A stretch of DNA of 59,061 bases, from contig JAQGDQ010001153.1 of the NCBI GenBank assembly GCA_030141605.1, positions 1 to 59,061 on the forward strand, written 5' to 3'. How positions within the stretch are numbered: the stretch's first letter is position 1; the number at the start of each line of letters is the position of its first letter. Below are positions 23,688 through 35,145 of this stretch, in pieces. The stretch comes from Tubiluchus corallicola. Lineage: Eukaryota; Priapulida; Priapulimorpha; Priapulimorphida; Tubiluchidae. A program made the translations under genes and the position numbers. The notes under the pieces are model-generated. The model saw only the letters and a list, made by a program, of their open reading frames with translations, did no database searches and was not told the DNA's origin.

Positions 23688-23695
23688 CTTGATCA

Positions 23696-24391
23696 TCTGG
23701 GCATTGACAAAAAAATCTTTTCTGTGCGTAACTGAAAGACAAAAACAAGTTTGAGTTGTTTGACTGTAATCATTTGCGTGACAATCCCTGAATTTGCACT
23801 GCTGTGAAACAAAAGTTCATTAATATTTTTCAAATCATTTCACTCAAACTTCATAATGTTAAAAAGGTCTCATCACCCTCAGACTAACAATGGCAATATG
23901 TCTTAATATTTCTATCACACACCACATAGCTCGCCGCATCTAGAGTCAATATTATATTTACTGACATTGAGAAAGCATAGAGATAGCAAATACAAATGCC
24001 TCTAGCAGCCAAACAGTGTGAGGGAAACCAGCAATTCAAAAATTGCAACTTACCCAAACTACTGGATGGTTAGAGTCTCTCCCTGCTTTCTGCATCCAAA
24101 GTGGTACCTGCAAAATTAGACAATTGAAAATTAACTCTTGCAGCCAAAATTAGCTCAACAGGGATAAAAAGGATCACATGTGTTTATGAGTTTAATGAAT
24201 TCGGGTTGAATGGTGGTGTGAGTTCCTCTAGGAACAAGAACAGAAAGCGAAATGACAAAGATAATAAAAAAAGAACATCTAAACAATATAATATTCAAAA
24301 GGAATTCAGAATAAATCAGTGTATCAGTTCAGTTAAGTTTGAGTAGCTAACAGTAGCCTTTAAAAGGGCACCATTGCATGTATGCAGGAGA
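23696..24391. other. Intergenic, nothing seen
   Basis: No feature recognised. Confidence 0.5.
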
Positions 24392-24393
24392 TA

Positions 24394-24865
24394 CGGTCAA
24401 CTTCGGGTATAAGGTACTCGCTTATAAGGTACCACCAACACCAGCCCGGATTTTTCTTAACATTTTTCCTATGTAAAAATCTTTGTACATAAAGTACTCG
24501 GATATAAGGGACTTTCGGTTATAAGAGACGATATCTTCAGGTCATGGGTAACATAAACCCAGGTAAATTACCTCGCATATAAGGGACCCTGTGATCCAAG
24601 CAAAATTGATCAATTTTTAACCTCAATTTTTTGCAAACTCGACCTTCGAACAGCTCAACTTCTGCGGTCATATACATCTTGCATCACTGAAGGAGCTTCC
24701 TACATACTGCTTGCATTGAATGTGTAGCAGTAATCCATAAAAATATGGGTAAAAGTGCAGGTCTTGATACACCCTCGATCTGACTCAACTTCGGCTATAA
24801 GGGACATCGGATATAATGGATGTTTTTTCCGGTGCGGAGGTGTCCCTTATATCTGAGGTTCACCG
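24394..24865. mobile_element. Tc1/mariner-pogo (Tigger)-like MITE, family T1
   Basis: Ends CGGTCAACTTCGGGTATAAG and, inverted from the right, CGGTGAACCTCAGATATAAG, with TA on both sides (24392-24393, 24866-24867). Internal repeats of the TATAAGGGAC phrase occur. TA target sites with GAACCTC..TATAAGGGAC ends are typical of pogo/Tigger-derived elements. Non-coding. Confidence 0.8.
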
Positions 24866-24867
24866 TA

Positions 24868-25344
24868 CAAACTCCTGCATGCCCTGAAGTCATTCTTGAC
24901 TTTATCCTGCACATCAAAGATTGTACGGCAGTGCTACATCTTTTCCACAGGTGACACCACAACCACCAAGGATGTATTAGCCAAATAACGCAATGCAAAT
25001 ATATGTAATTAATAATGACCACACAGAAAACAGGTTAATAGTATTTCTAATACACCACAAGTAATTGTTTGATCTGTTCATTTTATGAACAACAACACAT
25101 TCACAAAGAGAAGGAAAGACAAAAGTAGGATGTAATAAAGTCTTGGTACGCCCCTGACAACCACCATTTTTGGGACAGCGGAACATTTCAGAAAAGTATT
25201 GATAGCAAGCATCGAGTAACACTAGTAGTAATGAAAGAAATAAAGCTGCAACATTGTAGTAGAAAATCTTTAGACAGTAGCAACAGAAGTTTCATCTTTC
25301 TTAGAAAAGAGAACCTTATTATATCATGAAAGATAGACCATGCC
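24868..25344. other. Intergenic, nothing seen
   Basis: No feature recognised. Confidence 0.5.
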
Positions 25345-25637
25345 AAATTTGATGTAGTAATTGTATTTTCTTGCATTTTGCAATGCTTCTAATGAGAGAG
25401 AGAGTGTGTGTGAAAGAAGGAGTGAGTGAGCAAAGGGAGAGAGAAAGGGGATAGTCTAAGTGAAATGTGGTTAAACTGCTTCTAATGCAACCCTTCACCA
25501 CCCAGTTGATGGCTTCATATAAGCACAAGACATTCATGTTAAAAATAAAGAAGCACTAATGAACTAAACAATCAACACAATCGACTTTGTCACCAATCAC
25601 AGCTCAATCAATTTAAATGATACTTGTTACTTGATCA
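25345..25637 (+). repeat. Segmental duplication copy 2 (left flank of array 2)
   Basis: Direct duplicate of 21612-21918 with a shorter GT tract and few substitutions. It ends at the same CTTGATCA. Confidence 0.93.
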
Positions 25638-27507
25638 CAGGGGCGTAGCCAGGTTCCAAAGTTGGGGGGAGCAAGCAAATACTAAAAGGGCACTCTGACA
25701 CATGAAACAAGCTTCACTTGATCACAGGGGCGTAGCCAGGTTCCAAAGTTGGGGGGAGCAAGCAAATACTAAAATGACACTGACACATGAAACAAGCTTC
25801 ACTTGATCACAGGGGCGTAGCCAGGTTCTAAAGTTGGGGGGAGCAAGCAAATACTAAAATGGCACTGTGACACATGAAACAAGCTTCACTTGATCACAGG
25901 GGCGTAGCCAGGTTCTAAAGTTAGGGGGAGCAAGCAAATACTAAAATGGCACTGTGACACATGAAACAAGCTTCACTTGATCACAGGGGCGTAGCCAGGT
26001 TCCAAAGTTGGGGGGAGCAAGCAAATACTAAAATGACACTGACACATGAAACAAGCTTCACTTGATCACAGGGGCGTAGCCAGGTTCTAAAGTTGGGGGG
26101 AGCAAGCAAATACTAAAATGGCACTGTGACACATGAAACAAGCTTCACTTGATCACAGGGGCGTAGCCAGGTTCTAAAGTTAGGGGGAGCAAGCAAATAC
26201 TAAAATGGCACTGTGACACATGAAACAAGCTTCACTTGATCACAGGGGCGTAGCCAGGTTCTAAAGTTGAGGGGAGCAAGCAAATACTAAAATGGCACTG
26301 TGACACATGAAACAAGCTTCACTTGATCACAGGGGCGTAGCCAGGTTCTAAAGTTAGGGGGAGCAAGCAAATACTAAAATGGCACTGTGACACATGAAAC
26401 AAGCTTCACTTGATCACAGGGGCGTAGCCAGGTTCTAAAGTTGAGGGGAGCAAGCAAATGCTAAAATGACATTGTGACACATGAAACAAGCTTCACTTGA
26501 TCACAGGGGCGTAGCCAGGTTCTAAAGTTAGGGGGAGCAAGCAAATACTAAAATGGCACTGTGACACATGAAACAAGCTTCACTTGATCACAGGGGCATA
26601 GCCAGGTTCTAAAGTTGAGGGGAGCAAGCAAATGCTAAAATGACATTGTGACACATGAAACAAGCTTCACTTGATCACAGGGGCGTAGCCAGGTTCTAAA
26701 GTTAGGGGGAGCAAGCAAATACTAAAATGGCACTGTGACACATGAAACAAGCTTCACTTGATCACAGGGGCGTAGCCAGGTTCTAAAGTTCGGGGGAGCA
26801 AGCAAATACTAAAATGGCACTGTGACACATGAAACAAGCTTCACTTGATCACAGGGGCGTAGCCAGGTTCTAAAGTTGAGGGGAGCAAGCAAATGCTAAA
26901 ATGACATTGTGACACATGAAACAAGCTTCACTTGATCACAGGGGTGTAGCCAGGTTCTAAAGTTAGGGGGAGCAAGCAAATACTAAAATGACACTGACAC
27001 ATGAAACAAGCTTCACTTGATCACAGGGGCGTAGCCAGGTTCTAAAGTTGGGGGGGAGCAAGCAAATACTAAAAGGGCACTCTGACACATGAAACAAGCT
27101 TCACTTGATCACAGGGGCGTAGCCAGGTTCTAAAGTTGGGGGGAGCAAGCAAATACTAAAATGGCACTGTGACACATGAAACAAGCTTCACTTGATCACA
27201 GGGGCGTAGCCAGGTTCTAAAGTTAGGGGGAGCAAGCAAATACTAAAATGGCACTGTGACACATGAAACAAGCTTCACTTGATCACAGGGGCGTAGCCAG
27301 GTTCTAAAGTTAGGGGGAGCAAGCAAATACTAAAATGGCACTGTGACACATGAAACAAGCTTCACTTGATCACAGGGGCGTAGCCAGGTTCTAAAGTTGA
27401 GGGGAGCAAGCAAATGCTAAAATGACATTGTGACACATGAAACAAGCTTCACTTGATCACAGGGGTGTAGCCAGGTTCTAAAGTTGGGGGGAGCAAGCAA
27501 ATACTAA
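25638..27507 (+). repeat. 87-bp hAT-derived satellite, array 2
   Basis: About 21 units with the same CTTGATCACAGGGGCGTAGC start as array 1, but with their own variants (AAGTTAGGGGG, AAGTTGAGGGG, AATGCTAAAATGACATTG). In the middle they alternate in a higher-order pattern. The array stops inside a unit at about 27507 and lacks the 3' TIR present in array 1, so it is a truncated duplicate that has since diverged. Confidence 0.95.
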
Positions 27508-27547
27508 GCACTCTAGAAATGGCAACCAAGATGTGAAAAAAATAGTT

Positions 27548-27841
27548 AATAATTAATAATAATAATAATTATAATAATAATAATAATCTTTATTTAAAGT
27601 CGGCTATTGGGTCAACAATTAACATTAGCTCAAAGAGCTATTATCGCCGACTGTAAATAACAATCTACAACTACATAACAGAGACTATTATTACCCCACT
27701 TTTACCCTAAATACCACGCATCAGGCAGGGCAACAGCAGGTACCACTTTTAAAGTCTTTGGTATTACACGCCCGCTGGTTCGAACTCACGACCTGCCAGA
27801 TGGAAAGCAGACGCATTACCACTAGACTAAACCGTCTGGTC
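27548..27841 (-). mobile_element. tRNA-derived SINE with (ATT)n tail
   Basis: Read on the minus strand, the head has an A-box-like TAGTCTAGTGGTAATGC and a B-box AGTTCGAACC at tRNA spacing, then a body of about 200 bp, then AATAAAGATTATTATT running into an ATT tail. The T-stem does not pair properly, so this is not a functional tRNA. The AATAAAGATT tail resembles that of LINE family A, which would fit a SINE mobilised by a LINE with a similar 3' end. Confidence 0.75.
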
Positions 27842-28823
27842 ATAAATGAGCCCTTTATTCATTTCTATTATTTTAGCATTAGTAAAAGACACAAAAAAAG
27901 TCTGACAGCCTTTTTTTTAAAAATTAGTAAGGAAATTTGCAAGATGAAAGTAAAAAAACTCAATTGTTTTCACAGATGCTACACAACGACATCAGCTCAA
28001 GTTAACCACAAATGTTTAAGCTTATAGTGTTTACTGTAAGAGATTCAAAAACCGAACTTGTTGCCATTATACCTAGCATTAACTCCTTTTAGAGAAAGAC
28101 AATTGATTTTTCTGAGCAGGCTAGACTTAAAAATGTTTCCTTTAAGCTCTCCTTAAACGTGAGCTGCTGCAATTTGATATTATCACAGCGTAATGCAAAG
28201 AAAAAGCGAAAGTGCACAATGTGTTGTTTGATCCCCGGCAATCTTGTTTGATCAGTAATCTTCTCAAAAAGCAAAAATTTGTGATGGTGCTGTGAACGTG
28301 CAATTTCAATTATCTATTTGAAACACGCAAAACACTATCATTGCACGCAAAAACGCAAATGCACACCTCTCACAATGACCAGAATAATATTGTACAATGT
28401 AGCCTACATAAAGAATACAAACGAGCAAAAATGACTCATTTTGCTCAAAGCACTAAAGAATATTTCATGCTGACTGTACAAAACATGCTCCATAATTACT
28501 GAGTAGCTTGAAAGCTAATGAAAAGTACATGTCGAAAAAAGCTTTGAAAGTCATCTCCACAAGATAATGTAATCTGACGTGGCAAAGAAGATTATTGCAA
28601 AATAGAATATCAACGGAATTTGAGAACACTGTAAAATGAGAATGTACGAAAAGCGCCCAAGAAGTTACTAAAGACGCAGCACTAAGAAACAGAAAGGAAG
28701 GATTATCTCTGTGATTTTTTGGTAAAATATTTAAGAAAGCAATACTGTCAGCAAGAAGTGGACTTATAATAAATGAACATTTCATCTTACAACATTAACA
28801 CTTAGTCTTTAGCATGTTATATG
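27842..28823. other. Intergenic, nothing seen
   Basis: A 106-codon minus-strand frame at 28465-28785 is hydrophobic and has no recognisable motif. I regard it as chance. Confidence 0.45.
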
Positions 28824-29167
28824 GAATTAACCTTTTCACAGTTCCAGCGATTGATGATGATCAACAATGCCTCGAAGCCCAAGCTGTTGTAATAGTAAGC
28901 GTTTCAACAGCTAGCTAGAATCCTGCCTAGTTCATTTTTTTCTTGTTCCCAAGCAAGATCCTGCTAGTAAATCACTCTGCACAGACTAATGAATAATTAA
29001 GTAAAATCCATGTAAAACAACTGAAGTTACTGAATTATTGCATCAGACGGCTTTGCTTTACACACGTTTCATGTGACGGTTGTAGTTAAGATGCACTGCT
29101 GTGGTACACTTAACTTTTGACCTACAGCAAATGCGCCTGCGCACAACAAAACTGTGGAAGGGTTATT
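28824..29167 (-). mobile_element. MITE family M1, copy 3
   Basis: Full-length copy in inverted orientation relative to 563 and 11022. It has the best-preserved TIR pair of the three: AATTAACCTTTTCACAGTT at the left and AACTGTGGAAGGGTTATT, its near complement, at the right. Non-coding. Confidence 0.8.
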
Positions 29168-29895
29168 AAAGTGACAAAATGCAGGAACAAAATGCAGTTA
29201 TTACATTTACACTCAAAAAAGTGTGGAACAGAAAACAAAATCTAGGGCTGTCAGTTTTGCAAACAAGATCAGTCACAAAAACACGGTATAACTTCTAATT
29301 AAATACTGACTAACACTTTATAGCATTAAGAGCCGACTATAGTTTGTTCCGGCACTTATCCTTGATTTTAGGAATGGGAAAATACGGTATTTATTAAATT
29401 TGTCATTTGCTGCAAGTTAAGTGGTTGTGTAAGCACTATTAAATTAAGAGGTGACTTCAATGAGCAAGTGTTGCAGTCGTGTGCGAGGGAGGTACAAAGG
29501 CTGGCGGCCATTTTGACAAAATGTCAGAATAGTGAAGATGCAAGTGATTTCACTGGCAAAGCAAGTAGTAGTTACTCAAGATTACTTACAGTTTTGTTTT
29601 CATTAGAGATGAAAATGACAAAACAATTTGCTAATTTTTCCGGTTGATGCTGCCGCACATGGTCACACAAATGCCACACATTTTCTTCACTGTTAAGAAG
29701 AATAATTTCACAAATAAAGTATAAACCATTAATGGAATACATTTTTTTCCTATACTGTATCACTAGAAACGAAATACTTGCTACAGGAAAAATATATTCC
29801 CATGTTTTAACATAAACTACTTGTGGCCTGTAATACTAAATAAGAACATTATTCGTGTGTATCGTAAATCAGTTATGCAGAAGCTTTAGTGTGCT
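29168..29895. other. Intergenic, nothing seen
   Basis: No feature recognised. Confidence 0.5.
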
Positions 29896-29903
29896 GATAC
29901 ACT

Positions 29904-30344
29904 TAGGGTTACAATACGTCCGGGTTTCCCCGGACACGTCCTCTTTTTGGGCCTCTGTCCGGACAGGTTTTCAAAAAATCGGCAGTTTATCCGAGTTTTG
30001 CCTCAATCCGTAAGTATGTACGGACATTGCCAACTGCAGAGGCTTAGGACAGTACAAGACAAAGAAAAGCTCGTTAATTTTCAATACAAGATGTTGTTAA
30101 CATCTCAAAATGCAACCCTTGTAAAAGCTTTGTGGACATATTTACTGAACAAAAGTAAGCGATGCGCACATCACTATGGGTCACACGACTCACACCGCTG
30201 TTGATGCTCGGCGTATTCGAACCGAACATCTGAAAGAATACTGCAAATTTGTTGAAGTGGATGTCCTAGACTGGTCATTTTGGCCTACTTACAAGTGTGC
30301 GAAAAAGTGTCCTCTTTTTCAACTCAGACAATATGGTAACCCTA
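29904..30344. mobile_element. hAT-type MITE (family H3)
   Basis: A 441-bp element beginning TAGGGTTACAATACGTCCGG and ending GACAATATGGTAACCCTA. It is flanked by a perfect 8-bp duplication, GATACACT (29896-29903 and 30345-30352). The flanking duplication makes hAT membership firm. Subterminal GTCCTCTTTTT occurs at both sides (plus orientation at each end). No transposase. Confidence 0.9.
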
Positions 30345-30352
30345 GATACACT

Positions 30353-31072
30353 ATCAACTCAAGTTGGGCAAACTGCAAACAGAATTTTTTTGGAAAAGCT
30401 TTAAGCCTTTAGTCATCTCAACTGACTTTACACAAAGATGAGAGTTTGCCACTGCTGATTGAATGTTTATGATACAAGTACCTACTTTTACTATAATTAT
30501 ATGTCAATACAGAATAGTTACTAATAACTTATAGTTATATAACATAAATAATGGAATGTAACTTACCAGTAACATTTAGTATAAATGCAATCAGACTTAT
30601 TAGGCAGAAGTGACATGTATCTAGTAAAGTCACTTGTCCTACGAATGCTGTCCGTACTTTCTTTTTCTTATTTTGAGATCATCTTATCTTCTTGACTACG
30701 ATAGTATTGTACTGCAAAACAACTAACCGTGTCAGATCTAATGTATGTATGTATAATAAAGTATAGTTTCTCATTGCCAAAGAACAGGGATAAAAATCTT
30801 TTGTAATTTTGTAAATAATTACAGAAAACTGAATCTACAATTATGAAGTTTTTAAACAAATTAGTCACCCAAATGTTATGTGTTCCAGTTGCTACTAATC
30901 AAATGCATTTGTATTGTTTCTTGCAAAACGTTATAACGCAAATATAGATTATACAACATAAAATGAAATTTGGATGATTTTGCTTTAAAATAAAAAGTTT
31001 AGGGATACAAACCTGAAATTTTAACCACTAAGTCACTCACACTTTTGTGACTAATTCTGTCATAAGTACTAA
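30353..31072. other. Intergenic, nothing seen
   Basis: No feature recognised. Confidence 0.5.
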
Positions 31073-31709
31073 TAGGGTTTCCACCTAATCACGAACTCAA
31101 ATCAGGAATCAAGAACCAACTAGGGTAGTCTCGGGGAAACTAAACAACACAACGCATTTCATGTATTTTAGACGTTTTATGAGGCCTTTTTCAGACACAA
31201 AAGTCTAGAAATTTAAACTGCTACGTAGTAAATTTCTTGATCTTAGTCTCTAAAAACCCTATTTGTCTAAAACTTACAAAAGTGCAATTTTTGGAATTCC
31301 TTCACAGTCCCAATTCATTTCTCACATTTTTAAGGTCTTTGGTGATACTTTTTAGCGATCAAAGATCTTTATGTTATGTGAATTAAAGCTAAAGCGGAAG
31401 AATACTTGCATTGCACCACTTACCGCTCCAGCAAAAATTGGAGGAAAAAACATAGATGGTGTGAAATGAAGCCTTGCAACCGATTAAACTTAATTTAATA
31501 AGTTAACTGTCATCTTCGTTAACAGAGATTACAATGCTTTTAGCTTAACCTTATGTAAAGTTTAAATAGCATGCAAGTTGTTGTATTTTTACTTTATGTG
31601 ATGGTCGAAATAAGGAGATTTCAGAATTTTTCAAAAATCAGACCAAACTACGAATCTATGGCTGAATTTCAGGAGACTCTGGGCCAAATCAGGAGGAGTG
31701 GCAACCCTC
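31073..31709. mobile_element. Probable hAT-like MITE
   Basis: The left end TAGGGTTTCCACC resembles the inverted right end AGGGTTGCCACTCC. The flanks AGTACTAA and AGCACTGA could be an eroded 8-bp duplication. AAATCAGGA phrases occur near both ends. Boundaries are approximate. Confidence 0.5.
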
Positions 31710-32046
31710 AGCACTGATAGCCTAAGATGTCACCCGAGGTTACACGAAGTAACTAGAACAATCTTAAAACTAGTTAACTGTAAACCTAAACTCAAAGGTT
31801 GGATAATCTGGTGGTGATAAAGTTCGGTTTGCATCCCACGGTCAAGTTTTTAATGAATTAATTCTGGATGCAAATGAATATAAATTGAAGTATATCTACA
31901 AAATGTGTAATTTCAATTATTTTATAGTTTTCTTTCATCCCCGAAATTCCTAAGTTAACCTAAAAAATAATGCACCATTTTCCCTTCAAAAATGTTGCAT
32001 CACACTCGACAAAATGCTGTTTTGTACAGTTTTTCTATTTGTAATT
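31710..32046. other. Intergenic, nothing seen
   Basis: No feature recognised. Confidence 0.5.
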
Positions 32047-32630
32047 TTAACCCTTACAGGGTCACCGGGGGATAAAAAATTACCCCCAGACCGGTTTTTT
32101 GCATTTTACCTTTTTACCGCATGCATACCAGTAAACCTCTTCTATGACTTTTTCTAAATACGTTTTGTGCACAAAATACTTTCAGTTATTTATTTTAGGC
32201 GCATTGTCTCAGCACGAAATAAAATTGAAAATGCAATATGCGGATTTTTTAAAATTGTCGAAACTTTACTTCGCTTGTCTATACATTATACATTATTAAT
32301 GTCTATACATTAATTACTCCACCTAAAAGAAGAAAGTAGTAGACAATAAATTCAAAATAACGATGATTTTTGCACACGCGCTAGCAATGTCGGTTGTCTA
32401 CAGTTATTCCAGCATAGATAAGGGAACGTAACTAAGTGAATTTAAATTTCGTATTACTAGTAAGTCACGTGTCTTTAAGCAGAGGTATAATGTATCCTAT
32501 GGTGGTCAGTATAACCACAAATTATGCTGTTGCTGTTTACTAATGAAACACGGCGGGTTATCAAAATTTTTACCCCCCCCCCCCGGTTATGAAAATCGGT
32601 TGTAAATAATCGTGACCCTATAAGGGTTAA
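32047..32630. mobile_element. TTAA-flanked MITE family P2 (piggyBac-like)
   Basis: A 584-bp element with ends TTAACCCTTACAGGGTCAC and, inverted from the right, TTAACCCTTATAGGGTCAC, one mismatch in 19 and both bounded by TTAA. The internal sequence is unrelated to family P1, so this is a second family using the same kind of target. It contains a C-run at 32573-32584. Non-coding. Confidence 0.85.
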
Positions 32631-33081
32631 ACCAATTCAAGCAATAGTATTCTGATTTTTTTCGTACTTGCCAAATATTATAGAACTAAACTTCCTCAGC
32701 GAAGTAAACAATAATCATTATGAAAGTAAAATTAAATGTACATAAAACTATATTGTCATTATTACATAATCCGAGATCGTACTATTACATATATCAATCA
32801 GATGACAATTATAATATCTGAGGTTGTTGTAATATCACGTAATTGCAGCAAGATGGACATGAAACGTCATAACGTGCAATGAATTGAACAATCTGCATTC
32901 AATGTTGCTGTTACAAGACACATATTACTTGGTACTTTCACTGACAGTACAAAACTTTTGTACATACATGTAGCAAAAAAAACTCACTAAGCATAAATCA
33001 ATCAATATAATAGCTATCGATAATCAACATTTTCAAGTAATACTAGTAGTATCTCAATATCAAACATAGTGGTATTGCAAT
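32631..33081. other. Intergenic, nothing seen
   Basis: No feature recognised. Confidence 0.5.
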
Positions 33082-33083
33082 TA

Positions 33084-33563
33084 CCATATATACGTATGTA
33101 CAAGTCAACCTTATGTACAAGTCGACGTGCATTTTAAGACCTAAAATTGCATTATTTTACATATTATTTGTGTATAAGTCGATCATAAAATATTAAGATC
33201 TTCCAGAGTAAATGATGTCAACAATGGCCGAGTAATAAATCAATAGCCTACTGTGTTAGTGTGCAAGATACGAGCAAGTGCCTGGGCCGTGTATATTATA
33301 CCTACCCGATGTATATATATTCATGTTGAGGGCCCTCAATGCAATCCATGATAATGCAGCCAGGCCTTTCATTGCGCATAATTGTTTGTAATGCCTAGGA
33401 TATTGCGGTCAGGATATAATGAAGGATTATTTCTTTATATACTCGTATTGCAGACGACTCTTTAGCGACATCTACCAAAAACATATCGTATGTATAAGTC
33501 GGCCTCAAAAATTTCACCTTAAAATCGCCTCCAAAAATTTGACTTGTACGTAACTATATACGG
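33084..33563. mobile_element. TA-flanked MITE (family T2, mariner-like)
   Basis: Ends CCATATATACGTATGTACAA and, inverted from the right, CCGTATATAGTTACGTACAA, both followed inward by GTCAA. TA is present on either side (33082-33083, 33564-33565). The phrases TATAAGTCG and GTACAAGTC recur inside. It lies directly downstream of the OMA1 3' end. Confidence 0.8.
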
Positions 33564-33636
33564 TAGTCAAAAAGATTAAAATGCTAATACAATATGCTCC
33601 TTCTATATTAAGCCTAACGAAGGAACTTTCCATGTG

Positions 33637-33642
33637 TTTATT
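33637..33642 (-). terminator. Likely poly(A) signal of OMA1
   Basis: AATAAA on the minus strand (GAAATAAACAC), about 220 nt past the OMA1 stop. It is the nearest canonical signal seen. Confidence 0.5.
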
Positions 33643-33864
33643 TCAAACAAACATTCACTTTGACTAAAAAAAACTCTCCGTAATAAATTACGATAAGTAA
33701 AATAGACATTTCACCTTAGCATTGTCAACTATAGACTTTAGATTGCAATCCACAACAAAATCTAATTAATCAAACAGTTCCTCTTAAATGCAAAAGTAGT
33801 ACCATATAGGAAGGCATAATTTCTTTCAATCTGTAACTTTTCATGTATTAAAAATCATAACTAG

Positions 33865-35145
33865 TTAGCTTTTTAAAGCAGCAGCTGCCGGAGCTTGAGT
33901 AATCCTTATAGGAACAGCATTTCCACCAGCAGGAGATGATTCACTTTTTTCTAAAGCTTTTCTTATATGTTGCATTTCCTGTCGAGGATCCTTCTTTGGC
34001 AGGGGAGGACACTTACACTTATCCCGTAACGTTTCGGCATTCGGAACTAACTTGTCCAGATTTTCGGATCGCGAATCGTTTGCAGGATGCGTCGACAACC
34101 ACGCAATATCCTTCTCACCTTTCAGCTCCTGCCGTACGGACATCGTGTCCCAGAACACGGTGCTTTCTCGCACGTCAAAGCACGCCTTTGCAGCCAGTTG
34201 CAGGCCCACTTCATCAGCTTCCGTTTCCAGTTTTCTGTTGTAAGGCATTTCTAGCATCACCTGAGCCACTTTATGCAAGAACCACTGGGTCACAAGTGCA
34301 ATACTATCACTAGGCAGAAACATCCAGATGGCCGCCATGCCAAAGATAATAACAACATCTACTAGTTGAGCAAAACTCACTAGTTCCGCTCCATGACTTA
34401 ATATGGCATGAGCCATCTCATGGCCTAACACAATCCCGAGCTGATCATCATTAGTCACTGTTTGCAGCATTCCAGCAAATACAAATATCTGCCCGTTTGG
34501 CATGACAAAAGCATTCGGAGAACTGTCGTCAACGACTGTGACAGACCATGCTTTGATACTGTTTATAAGATGTATGTCTTGATTGCTGTCGTGCAATCGT
34601 CTGGCCACCCTCAACACTCTAGCATAGTATGGGTGTGTCTTATGAAGAAATTTTGTTCCAAGTTGTTCTACTGTCATCTGATACTCAACGTCTACAATCT
34701 TCTGAAACTGTTTGGGAGTAAAAGCAATAAATCGTTTTCTATGCGTCACAGGCGCTTCTTCTAGATGAGATAGGTAATACATCATTCCGAAGCCTCCACA
34801 TGCAATGCCGCCTGCTGCCAGTCTATACTTATTTTTATTCATGACTCCGAGGAAAAACTCACGCTTCTTTAATGGTAAGGCTTGCCACCACTTTCTAAAG
34901 CCCCTTCCCCAAAGAATAGCACTAACTTTTGCCAGAGGTTTAAACAGAGCCCAGAAGAGAGGTGCCGCATTGTTCCTCCCAGAAGTATGTAAGCAGCGTT
35001 GATACAAGCACTTCGAAGAGTAAACTTCAGTTTGATAGTGCACTTTTATTGCTTGAATTGAAAATCGTGACAACGAATGTCCCAACTGTAACGTTCTTTT
35101 GAAAAGGTGCGCACGTCTTTGGACGGCACTCACGACTAATTCCAT
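33865..35145 (-). CDS. OMA1: OMA1 mitochondrial zinc metallopeptidase (intronless)
   Basis: Encodes a 426-residue M48-family peptidase. OMA1 acts in the mitochondrial inner membrane, where under stress it cleaves the dynamin OPA1 (and DELE1 in vertebrates). The N-terminus (residues 1-55) is rich in Arg and lacks acidic clusters, as expected of an import presequence. A membrane segment lies near 108-126 and another hydrophobic one at 260-278. The zinc site is HEMAH at 242-246, the third ligand E307 sits in ETEAD, and the conserved STHP follows at 351-354. The ATG has a G at -3 and +4. No intron interrupts the frame, whereas vertebrate OMA1 has several, so this may be a retrocopy that stayed intact or a lineage that lost introns. 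The C-terminal Ala/Pro tail is not conserved in the family. A TGAGTCA motif lies 13-19 bp upstream. Confidence 0.95.
   Translation of the reverse strand: MELVVSAVQRRAHLFKRTLQLGHSLSRFSIQAIKVHYQTEVYSSKCLYQRCLHTSGRNNAAPLFWALFKPLAKVSAILWGRGFRKWWQALPLKKREFFLGVMNKNKYRLAAGGIACGGFGMMYYLSHLEEAPVTHRKRFIAFTPKQFQKIVDVEYQMTVEQLGTKFLHKTHPYYARVLRVARRLHDSNQDIHLINSIKAWSVTVVDDSSPNAFVMPNGQIFVFAGMLQTVTNDDQLGIVLGHEMAHAILSHGAELVSFAQLVDVVIIFGMAAIWMFLPSDSIALVTQWFLHKVAQVMLEMPYNRKLETEADEVGLQLAAKACFDVRESTVFWDTMSVRQELKGEKDIAWLSTHPANDSRSENLDKLVPNAETLRDKCKCPPLPKKDPRQEMQHIRKALEKSESSPAGGNAVPIRITQAPAAAALKS

Noticed and set aside
28465-28785. 106-codon minus-strand frame
   Set aside because: Hydrophobic and low-information, with no motif or splice signals.
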